Below are positions 36,901 through 48,900 of a stretch of DNA of 64,000 nt, in pieces. The DNA comes from Nageia nagi. Its lineage: Eukaryota > Pinophyta. Each line of letters begins with the position of its first letter. The first letter of the stretch is position 1. The stretch is from assembly GCA_050084985.1 (NCBI GenBank), contig JBITNC010000001.1, positions 197,594,001 to 197,658,000 on the forward strand, written 5' to 3'. Under the pieces are notes generated by a model. That model did no database searches. It was not told the DNA's origin and worked only from the letters and a program-made list of their open reading frames with translations. The position numbers were made by a program, and so were the translations under genes.

Positions 36901-39900
36901 ATCACTTTTGGAAACTTCATTGGCTGATCCATCATTAACAAAGAGTTTTTGATGACCATACCTTCCCCTTTCATCAAAAATTACATCTTTAGAAATCACA
37001 ATTTTCATTGTTATTGGATTGTAGAGTCTATATGCTTTGGAATTTTCACAATAACCAATAAATATACATGCTTGACTTTTTGGGTCAAGTTTCCTTCTTT
37101 GTTCATCTAGAATGTGATCATATGCTAAACAACCAAAAACTCTAAAATGGCCAACATTTGGCTTTCTTGCATACCAAACTTCATAAGGGGTGATATCCTT
37201 CAATGATTTAGTTGGGCTTCTATTTAAAATATAGACAACACTCCTACAAGCATCAGCCCAATACATGTAATGTAAATCTTTGGAATGCATCATGCTTCTA
37301 GCCATGTTCACTATTGTTCTATCTTTCCTTTCACACACACCATTTTGTTGAGGGGTAAAGGCTGTTGTGAGTTGCCTTTTAATCCCACAATCTTCGCAAA
37401 ATTGGGAAAATTCATTTGAAACAAACTCTCCCCCTCTATCAGTCCTTAAGCATTTTATATAATAGCCACTTCAATTCTCCACTTTGTTTTTGAATTTCAC
37501 AAAACATTCATATGTTGGATCTTTAGTTTTCAAAAAATAAATCCAACACATTCTCGAGTAATCATCAATGAAAGTGAGGAAATAGGAATTCATACCAATA
37601 CCTTTTGTTTGCATTGGACCACATATATCCGAATGCACCAATTATAGAAGATGAGGCTCTCCATGCTTGGCTTCTTGGAAAGCTTGATCTATGGTGCTTG
37701 CCCAAAGCACACCCTTCACATACCCAATTACATTCATTCAGCTTTGGTAGCTCATGTACCATTTGTTTGGATGTCAATAATCTCAAGCTAGCATCTCTTA
37801 AATGCCATAATCATCCTTTGTCCTCAATAGTCACATTAGCAAGTTCTGCCCCTTGGCGACCAAATTTAAGAGGAAATAGCCTGTTTTTTGCTCAATGGAA
37901 GTATAGGTACCAGCTTATGGCCTCTACTCTTATCATATATCACACATTTCCTATCTTCAAATACGAGCTTATGATTGTTTTCCATTATTTGCCCAACATT
38001 CAAGAGATTATGTTGAAGTTTGGGAGTGTAGTAGATGTTTCTTACCCCTTTGTTCCTTCTTTGGTAGGTACCTCCATGGCATCCATTCCTTCAACTTGCA
38101 ATGTGCTATTGTCACCAATCCTTATCTTGGATTTGTAGGAGTCATCAACATGTGCAAGCAACTCCATCTTGCCAATCATATAGTTGAATGCTCCCGTATC
38201 AAGTAGCCATGTCTCTTGCATGCTTTGGTCAACCTTCCCAAATGACAAAAACAAATTTCCATCCTCTTCTCCATAGTTTGCACTTCTCTCTTCTTGAGAA
38301 GCTTTAATTCTACAATCTCTTTCATAGTGTCCAAATCTATTGTAGTAGTAGCATTGCTTGCCATTTCTTGATTGTTGTTGTTGTTAGCCTCCATGGCCTC
38401 TCCCTTGTGCAGCCCCTCTTCTTCCTCTTCCTCTTCTACATTGGCCTCTCCCTTGGCCTCTTCCATGACTACTCACATTGGTTTCACCTTCTGTTGATGC
38501 AAAAGCCTTCTCATCAGCACCTCCAATATTTGAAGATGATGTTTCTTGTAGTCTCTCCTCATGGGACATCAAGGAGCCTATGAGCTGATCAAAAGAGAGA
38601 GTAGTAAGATTTTTTCTCTCTTCTATAATGATAGCTAAATGGTTCCATCTTGGAAGAAGGGACGTCAAAACTTTCTTCACAACAACTTCATTTGAAATTG
38701 TTTCTTCAAATGTCTTCATCTTGTTGACACATGATTGCACTCTAACACAATAATCTCCAACTCTTTCATCTTCTTGCATCTTTAGATTCTCAAAATCTCT
38801 CTTGAGCAAGCTTCCATTGGAGTGCGCTTAGGGATTTCCAAGAGCTGCTCTAGCCGCTTCGATGAACCCAAAGCGTCGAAGCACCTCGGGAGTAGGGGCT
38901 AACGTTTCGAAACATCTGAGATGCTCCGAGAGCAACTGGCCGCAAAAAAATTGCACATGATTTAAAAAAAAAAAAATCAAAACTTAAAATAAAAAGCATA
39001 GTTTGATACTTGATAGTTATTGTTTTGCCATTTTGGGCTTTTGGCATTTTGCTACTATAACATTATGACTCATTTTGATATTATGACATTATGTACTACA
39101 CTGATTCAGACTTGTTTGTCACTTAATAACATTATGGCTCATTTTGATTTCTCATTTCTGCCTTTCAGATTCATACTTGATTAATATTATCATTATGTTT
39201 TGTAATTTAAATTCATACTTGATTTATATTTGAAAATTGATAGTAATAATGAATTAGAGTCGCTCCCTAAAAATGAAATTCATACTTGATTTATAAATTC
39301 ATACTGGATTTTTTACTAGCCGCTCTGCCTCCCGAATCAGAACCGCTCACTAAAAATGACCTTTGCCGCTCCCGACTCATGGTGGAACATTGCTCTTGAG
39401 AGTTTGGATCTTCACTTGCTTGATATGATCATTGCCTTGGTATCCATCTTTCAATGCCTTCCATGCCTCTTGAGCTGATGTGCATTAAGATATCTTTGGA
39501 AAATACTTTTGTCCAAGGCCATTTGAAGATAATACAAGGCACAACTTCCTTTCTTGCAGTTCTATCAGCCCCTTGCAATGTGCTCCAATCAATAGGCTCA
39601 ACATAGCCATTTTCAATAACCTATCAAAATCCTTTGCCTATGAGTAGAGTCTTCATCTTGATACTCCAATACTTGTAGTCTTCACCATTGAACTCAGGAA
39701 TAGGCCATGAGTTGTTGCCATTTGATGCCATTGTAGAATGCTCAAATGCAAAACTGAGATGACAACTTTGAAAGCACTTGATAAGGACTTTCAAGCTTCT
39801 CCCACTCTAACCCAATGACTATATTGGCTTTGATACCAAAATGAGAAAATGCACACAATGTTTATTGATAGATGACAATATATAGCCTGCTAGAGTTTAC

Positions 39901-42900
39901 ATAGCATGAGCTCCATGTGATGGCTTACAAACAAAATAATAGCTTAGCTGACAAAACAATGTTCTCATGACAATACAGTTCTGGATTTAATCCACCAATC
40001 CAAACAAACTATTACAGTACAAACACACATGTTGTAGGCTGTTACAACTGCAATCCACACTGTATGATGCTCACAAATGGACAAAAAAAACAAGAAACAT
40101 GCCTAAAATGGAAACTGCCAAATTGACTGTTAACTAGGGAAGACTATAAATGAACCAGATTTCCTATCAGTTCTGCTCAATTTCTAACATGTATTACACA
40201 ATTTCTAAAGATTCATGGTTATATATCTCAATGTCCCTAGCCATTAAAATCCAAACACTACATCAGCTCCTCCCAAGTTCAGTACAAATATGGAATTTTT
40301 CCATCATTAATTTGACATTAGAAACTCTACCCAAACAATCTGCATTATCACCATTGGCAATCAAGACCTTAAATTTTTCCCTATTTACATACAACCCTAT
40401 ACGCTTTGCCATGTTCGTACTAATAAAATTATGTTTAATTCTAGAATCAATTAAATCCTATACATCTTAGTTTTTAATATAACATTGTACCTTGATAGTT
40501 TGGTGAAGGGTAACATCCATAAGTGCCTAGATTGATAAGCCAATCAGTTCTTCTTATCCATGAACTGGAGGTTCCCCTTTTGAATCTTGGTCATCTTCTT
40601 CTATTTCTATATGAAAGTTTTTCATGCATCATAAGGATGAACATGATGTCATTTTCTTTCCATTTGAAGCATAACACATTTGCCTATCATCTTCTTTATT
40701 GTTGGCATTTGCCCTCCTAGGTATAATTTCCCTTCTTACTTGTGGTTTTTTAGTATTGATCTTGTGTACAATTGCCTTGGACACTCTTTTCAATTCTACT
40801 AAATTTGTGGGGTTGACAATGCTAAACCTCATTCTTGATATCTTCACGTGCCCCATTTTTGAAACATGCCAAAACCACATCTTGATCCAATTGCCTTGCA
40901 AAATAGAGTGCTAGTGATTCATTACAGTAATCTTCAATAGTTAATTTGTGTTTGGTTTCCATCACTCTTACTACATATGAAGTTCAGTCTCCATAATTAT
41001 AATTCATCAAATCATTTTTTTAAACCTGTACCTATGAAGGGGTGGTATAAGATCTCTTTGATTCTCCAATAAACCAAGTTAGTGGTCCCATGTTGAAAAT
41101 GATGCCGATAAAAAGACTCAACCTTGAGGTAGAACCTTATAGAACTTCAAATAATACTCCATTTTTATGATATATCCTCTGAAAAAAATGGTTGATTGAT
41201 CTAAGAATTAGCACATTATCAGGCCAAGAAAGTTTTTGCAAAATATTATCCAAATTGATATATCAATTAAAACCAAACGTGAAGTCCTAACCAGTTATTT
41301 TAGTTATTAACCAACCTTTCCAAGAGGAGATGTATTTGTCACTCCACAAATACTTCAAAATCTTTTTTAAAAATTGTGATCTGTAGATACCTTCTTCCAA
41401 TCATCCACTTCTTGTTCCTACTTTATCTATTCTTGCTTACAATTCCCTTTGACCTATCACACCATTAACATATTCCAAGGTGAAAACTTCTTCGGTGCTT
41501 TCATGGGTGACTCTTGCTCCATTCAGTATCATGGTCATGGAATCAAAGCTATTAATCTGGTCTGGACATGGGTTTGCATTTTGGTTACCAATCCCAATTT
41601 CTTCTCCTTCTATAATGTTGGTCAATCTGATTGCGATCTCTATACTAAAGTTTCTAGCGGATTTAGGGTTCAGGTCTCAAATCTAAAATTGTCTTTTCTT
41701 GAAGGGTTATATGACATATATTGTTGTGATTGTCTCATCAAGGATATTGAAAGAATCCTCAATATATAATACCCCCACTTCGAGAGGGTGAAAGCTCCCA
41801 AGCATCTTTAAAGAGCCAAATCTCAAAATAGCATCAGTAGAAGACAGAAGTTATATCACCTATGATTGTTCATGATGCCATTTGGATCACATCACATCCT
41901 TATTTATAAATGTTAGAACTCCTAGAACTAATCCCTAGGCACTAGTGCCAGCTGATAAAATACAAGATAATAGACGTGGCTGTAACAAGGCCGTAACAAC
42001 ATTCCCTGCTTTGATATTATCTACTATATTATATGTATTATTTTATTTTGCATAATTTTGATAAAATGCAAGTGATTTCCCCATCATAGCAAATATCTCA
42101 CAAAAATGAAACTTGAAATGCCTCAAAATTTAAAATAAATTTTGAAGGCCAAAAGTATAAGTAGTTTCCTAAATATGTTTACCTCAAGAAATAAATTGAA
42201 CCTAAGATAAAGTTTACTGTTTCAAGGATTCTTAACATTTCAAGTTAAATAACATTTCATAAAAAATTTCAACATCAATGTCAAACTAATTTGACTTCCA
42301 ATACCCATGTCATCTGCAATACTTTCTTCCTCATCCTATGATATTTTATTGGTCAATGCATAGTTTGAATGTGGTGGTAAAAACGAATATAAGCAAAACA
42401 GCTATAGATGCATTACACAATAGTACTCCAAGTTCATTGCAATAAAGAGAAATAACACAAGGTGAAATTCTTAATAAATATCTCATCATAAGTATAAATA
42501 GGCAAGGGAGCTAAGTTACCTTAGGTAACTTACACCTACCTCAAAAATAACACAATGGCCATATTACACACTACTTGCTTGAGACAATCATCACAAATTT
42601 ACTAAATATTCTCAATACTCATGCAGTTCCACTCTCATGTCTCATTTAAATTACAATATCTAGCATCAATGTCTTTGTTTATCTCTTTAAATTAGAGAGT
42701 CCCACATCCAAGACACGCCTTGTTCAGGATTATGGGTGTATCAGGGCTTAAGCATCATTTAAGTAGTAATGTTACAGTATGATATCATTAACATATCAAA
42801 TGACTTCTTAGAATCATGCCTCACCTTCCAACCATGCAAATTTTTTATATAGTTCAAAAACATATACCCTTCCTACATATGACACGTAATATGATAATAC

Positions 42901-45900
42901 AATAATTCACTATTAAGACACACTGTATATTCCATGTATCTATGTAAACTACCAAAGATCAAAACCTTGCCAAATTCCAGATGTTTTTCTCTAACCATGA
43001 CTCTTAACATTTACCTTTGACTTGTATACCAATCGATTTCACAACTTCCCTTGTGGGACTTTTGAAAATGAGAATCAAGATTTAAAATTACCATTTAGTT
43101 TGCACTTATTCATGGTCTTTTTCACAGCCTTCCTGTTCAACATTATTGCTTGGTGGAAGTGTTTAATCCTAATATGTGGTGATAACTTGAGGTGCATGCC
43201 ATTGTAGGAAATTATCTAGTTTGATAAACAAAAAAATACTCTAATTAGCCTATTCAGCCACCCTCAATGGGGATTTAAGAAAAGGAAGATGCCCATAGCC
43301 TATTTCTTTGTTTTCCCAAAAGTGCAAAAGTAGATGAGAATGTTTTAGTTTGGTTCCTGATGGAGGAAACTTGAAGATGTGATCTTGGCACTACATCAGC
43401 CACTATACATTGTGGCAAAGTGATCTGCATGATTTAGAACCTTCAGCAGCTTCATAATCCACGATTATATTCTGATCATGATGTGATTTTCACATATTTT
43501 GCAGCAATAAATGATAGGGAAAAAATGTTTCCACCTAGCTATGTTTTACAGGTAAACCTGGCATGTTGCATGTTTTTATATAAACAGAATCAATATGAAA
43601 CATGAGTTGTTCTTCAAAATGACTCCAATGAACAGGTCAGATAACCAATGACCAGATCGGATAACTTTGACTGCAGAATACATCAAATAGTTTATACAAG
43701 ATTCAGTAAATGCTAATGGAAGACAAAATTATTGCGAAGGTAAATACAAGGCAAGGCAACAACAAACAGAGTGAATTTTAATGTTGACCAGTTCAACAGA
43801 TACAAGATGCATTTGTAATCATGTTTAGGGATTTCCTTGATTGCCAATCAAATATACTGTCGTCCAGTGCAGTGTTGTCCAGCAGTCAATTACATCCCTA
43901 CTGGGATGGCAATGCTGGTTTAGATGCAGAAGATATGCTCGATGACAAATAATCAAAGCTCCCAGTATACTCTTGAGCTACGCATGCAGTCCAGGCACGA
44001 CAAGCAACCAGACATGCAACCTATGCCAGTCAAGGCAAACATCAGGTTGGCAGGCAGGCCAAGGCATCCTCCAGGTAAATTGCCCATGTGGACCTAAGAC
44101 AACAGGCAGGTGGCAAAGAAGAGGCCTAGGGTAGACATAAGGAGAAAAGAAAATCCAACGTAAACAAGAGCCAAGGCATGCATTTAAAGAAAACAAATAT
44201 CCTTATGTACAGTTGCAAAGAGTTATATTGGAAAGGGTTACTGGATTCAATTAAAAAGCTCACAATATATCAAAGCACAACAAATGGACATTTAATACAA
44301 GAATGGTCTCCACAACTTGGATATAGGAAAAATACAGAATAAAGCATACATGATACTAGACACAAGACAATGACTATGAACGTATTAGAACCTTTTTCAT
44401 AAATGAATAAACAAAAACCGCCCAGATGCTAAAATGACACAAGACTATGACTGAGCTAAAACAGGATTCCAATAATCATGTAAAAATGCACACAGCATCA
44501 GACCCATTTATAGGACCCTTTGGCAGCTATATTGACTGTACATATCTTTATCCAGTAACTATTTTTGAAACTAATTTTCTATAAGGAAATTAAATTTTAG
44601 CATACCTGACAATCACCTTGGCTTTTCTGAATATCCTTTATAATTCTCAATGAATCATCTTTAAAACCATCCTGTTTCCAAAAAAACAAGAAATGAAACA
44701 CAATCATTGGCAGAAGAACCAGGAACTAAATATACTACAAAAATGTCTTCAAATCTAAACAACCAAGATCTTTATAAGACAAGTAAAAACCAAACATCCT
44801 ACTGAGATGTTCAACGAACTTGAATTTCAAATAATTAGTCATTATAAACATCAAATATTCCTCCAAATTATAATCATCAAACGACATTGCAATTTTGAGA
44901 CCTCGTGCAAGATTAGAGTTCAAGTACAACTCCATTTGATACAAAGTGTGAAACGGGCTTCAAAATATATATCTTTTATTATCAATGGAAATTTTAAATA
45001 ATTGAGGATTTGAAAAATCAGATACTCTTGTAAGAAGTGGATGATTCTTCAGTTATCAAACGTTTTAAGTAGGAATGGAACAAGTTAATGAGGTGTTAGA
45101 TCGCCTTGGATACCATATTGACAGTTTTGTCACAGAAGTCAAGACTGACACAGGTTAGCCAAGTGAGAACTATATATTGTTAGATACATGTAATACCATT
45201 TACCCTTGTAAATATTGTTCTGAGAATCATGAAATTGTATTTATTCTATATTCCTTTCAATGAAGCAATTCCCTGGTCAGGATCTTTAGTTTTAGTCAAA
45301 ATACTGCTTTCACTTTCTTTCAATATACCAATGTTATTTCTTTCAGAATTTTACTATGTTTTTGTGACTGAATTTTAGCCCAATATAATTTAAGTTCTAC
45401 ATTAACATGATTGTTTACATTAGAATGTAAGGTCCAGCCCTTGTTTCCTGATTAGTATATGTACATTGTAATAGTATGTTGATGTTAATAAATAATTAGT
45501 ATGTTGATGTTAATAAATAATTTTCTATCAGTCATTAGTGCTGTTTTTCTCATTCTTATGTGATGGAATACCTACTCAAATGCACCAAATACAAAATATG
45601 CAAACATGCAACCTAGAACAGATCTGAAATTATAATTTATTTTTCTGATTTCTCAAATAAATATAAGTGTTGATACACAAACTTCACTTTTTCAAGGTTC
45701 TGAACTTGGTATAAAGTTATAAACTAATCAGAGCACAAACAGTGAATGGAAATCCACCATTACAGAAGATCTACATAGACTAAATATTATTTCCCACTTG
45801 TGAAAAAACAACACCTTCAGGAATGCAATTACAGACTTCTATTTATATTCTGGACACACAATCAGTCCACACTAGCTTGGACGAACTGTTACATAATATT

Positions 45901-48900
45901 ATGAATTACAACCAACCTCCCACCCACAGGTATGAAAGCTTATTTGTTGCTGCCAGATCAGTATAAGCAACTTCAGAACTGATACTAGTGAGCCATGCAT
46001 GGGGCGTTGAGCCTTTCCAGATATGGATCTGCACACCAAGCCTATCAACGTGCCACAAGGGAGTGTCTTATACCCAGCGACTTCAGATCAGCAACAGATC
46101 AGGTCCCATGTCCCTGATTAAGATTGTATTGTGGTCTTTTATCTACAGATCTAGTGACTTTCAGCCAGAAGACCTCCTGAAAGTAATGGCAGATCTGAGC
46201 AAACCTGACTACATCCCTGTTTCGAGCAAAAGTGTCTCTCAAAATGGTATATTAACAGACCCTGGTTTGACGTCTGACATCAAATAACATATGTTTTCCT
46301 TCAAAGTGGCAAAGAGATCTCCTAAAACTGCAACGAGTCTGTTCTCCTTGGGGTATTGTTGTGAGAGCTCTAAATAGTGAAGCATGCAAGAGCAATTGCA
46401 GATCCTGATGGAATCTGCCTCCAAGCAGGGTAGTAAATCTTCAGATTTCTCCTCCAACCTCCACTAGATCAGTTCTAATGGGAACCCCTTCTGCAAATCC
46501 TCAACCAACAAGCTAAGGCCAAAAGCAACGCTCTCCAAATATATTTTCAAAATTAGCCAACTCCAAATGAAAACCTAATTCCTCTTTTATAATTTAGCTC
46601 AACACAAGAATAGGTCTTGATCATTGATTCATGTAGAGGGTGGAGATTAAAACATTTTTTCTGCCAACTCCAAATGAAAACCTAATTTCTCTTTTATAAT
46701 TTAGCTCAACACAAGAATAGGTCTTGATCATTGATTCATTTAAAGGGTGGATATTAAAACATTTTTTCTTTAAAGTAACCCTAAAAGCTTAATAGCTCTC
46801 AATTCTTTATCTCATCTTAAATCAATGGTTGCGGCTTAATCTTGCAAAACAACTTAAAGTACCTATTTGAGCACATGCTAAATTTCTAATTTTTAGTCAC
46901 TTTATTAAAATAAGACATAACACCCCTTAAAAATAAAATAAAACATTCCTTAAACTAATATTTACAAAACTAAATTAAAATAGGACATTACACCTACAAT
47001 CGTATCTGAGCACCAAATGGTCATGAAATGGGGTCAATAGTGAAAAAATATCTGTATCAAACAATATTGTGCGACATCAGTGTGTAGGAGACAATCATGT
47101 TTTACAAGCCAGCTACAATGTCTGAGACAAACATAATGTTCTAAATGAAAGAATGTTGTAGTCCAATCAGAAATAGAGATATATTCAACATAAATTCTGG
47201 ACGCACAAGTACAGTGACCACTCCAAAGTTGAATGCAACAATCCAAGGCAAGTGATTATAAACTCAATAAAGATGTGCAAAAATGGAAATGTTTATTGTG
47301 GCCTGTGAATATGGCCCAATAGGTGAAAAGTAACAAGAAAAGTGTCAAGCTATGATAAACAACATTCAAACGGTGGACATATTCAAGATTAAAACTCATG
47401 AAGACAGAGACAGACCATTGACAGGATAAGATATTGTCAGTAGACATATCACCATGAAAGTATAGAACCTATGTTGCCAATATGTAGAAAAACATATTGT
47501 AGAGGAGGCACCTCAATCCAAAGATCCACTTGAAATATTTACACAAAACTACATAATTTGTCACGGAATACATGAATGCCTTCATCTTTAAATTTGTAAA
47601 CAAGAACATGACTGATTAAAAATATAGATATCAATTTCAAACCATTCGCTGTGATGCAAAGCATATCCATTTGTTCCTAGCAGTCATAGTTTGTAGAGAT
47701 GTCTAAGACCAAATGATGTTTTATTAGAGGATTGAAATCCTTTAAATGAAAAAATACAAGTTGCTGCTGACTGATTCATTATTGAATTAGAAGGATTTGC
47801 AAATCATTTTCTGAACACTTGAGAGGTAACTTTTCTTCCATATTTCTGCAAAACCTCCTGTATTCGAGTTAAAATCTTCTGCAAATGTTTTCATGTTTTG
47901 CCTAGGAACCAGGACCATCACCATCAATAAAGTTTTTAGTGAAAAGATAAAATAAAAAATTAAACAAGATCATTACTAAATGTTTACTTAGAGAGTGTGC
48001 TTGACATTGTGCAGTGCTTAGGCTTTATGCTCTAGGTTTTTCCTTTTCATGTCTTCACACTCAATACATTATGAGAGTTTGCAACATAAAAATCTGTCTT
48101 TACTATTTAACACTTGTCACAGTTCACAGTTTTTTAAAGATGTAAACAGATCTCTTGACCTTCACTTTGAATATCGCTATCCACTTCTATAAAGTTATTT
48201 CTGAGAAAGTTTGAAGTTTATTATCAAGCTATCTGTTTTGAACACCATGGAAGTTTGAGATGTAATTTTGTATTGAGAGAAATAAGAGATAATTGTCATT
48301 TTGTTCTGTTCCTACATGCTTTGCCAACATGGATCAAATAGACTTTAAGATTGGCATCCTCCAAATGGCATAAAGCCTTGCATGTGAAAAAATATTTTCA
48401 AATCCATCTTATCACTTTAGCCAGTATGCTACATTGATCATCGTTTTATGTTCTTCTTGATAACGAGAAAGAAGTTTTCCAATGAGAAAATTCACATAAA
48501 ATTAAAACCTTGAACAGAATCCGGCATGATATATTGAAATTGGTTCTTCCATCATCCAAAGACGTGTGATACTTGAAAGCAAATTCATTTTAATAAGTGG
48601 TGTCAGATATGGGAATACAACTTTCCATATTCCAGACTATAGAAAACAATTGAGTTTGTAGGGGTGGCAATCATGATAAGTCCCAATAATGACTTGAATA
48701 GCTGATGAGTGAAATACTCCTTATGATCACCCTGGTTACAATTAAACCAGAAATATTGATCTAAATCTTCATTATGTGAAAACAGATGGTCAATTGATAG
48801 ATATCGCTTGAGGCAAGTCTTTAGCCCAGCTAATGAGCAGTTACCATTTTGACATTGCAGACTCAAAACCCATGTGTTGCCATCTTTACTGCTAGAATTC

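Larger units (their letters stand above)
34670..40151 (-). mobile_element. Ty1/copia retrotransposon nested in the gypsy element
   Basis: Two similar LTRs (34670-34988 and 39842-40151) bound a minus-strand internal region with a primer binding site complementary to initiator tRNA-Met, then gag, protease, integrase, RT, RNase H and a polypurine tract. Integrase before RT defines copia. The LTRs differ at roughly 20 of 310 positions by eye plus small indels. Frames are long but carry several stops, so it is degraded yet younger than the surrounding gypsy. A hAT-type element sits in its gag. I could not find a clean 5-bp target duplication. Confidence 0.9.
29970..41986 (-). mobile_element. Ty3/gypsy chromovirus remnant inside helicase intron 4
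   Basis: In element orientation (minus strand) the order is 5' LTR (about 41.65-41.99 kb), gag, protease, [copia insertion], RT, RNase H, a second RT and RNase H, H2C2 and integrase core, chromodomain, polypurine tract, 3' LTR (about 29.97-30.32 kb). Integrase before a C-terminal chromodomain that runs into the polypurine tract is the chromovirus arrangement. Every coding segment has stops and frameshifts and the LTRs are clearly diverged, so it is the oldest of the three nested elements. Confidence 0.82.

Noticed and set aside
37605-38138. Plus-strand ORF of 177 codons
   Set aside because: It is antisense to the copia GAG-pre-integrase and protease region. The peptide has no motif.
34665-40156. 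A 5-bp target duplication for the copia element
   Set aside because: The flanks TGTAT on the left and GAACC on the right do not match, and one LTR end lacks the canonical TG, so no duplication is claimed.
43978-44196. 72-codon minus-strand ORF rich in Cys, Trp and Pro
   Set aside because: It arises from a GC-rich repetitive patch in an intron, with no splice partner or recognisable domain.
45988-46287. 99-codon plus-strand ORF in intron 3
   Set aside because: No domain recognised and no splice-consistent extension. It overlaps an unrelated frame on the other strand.
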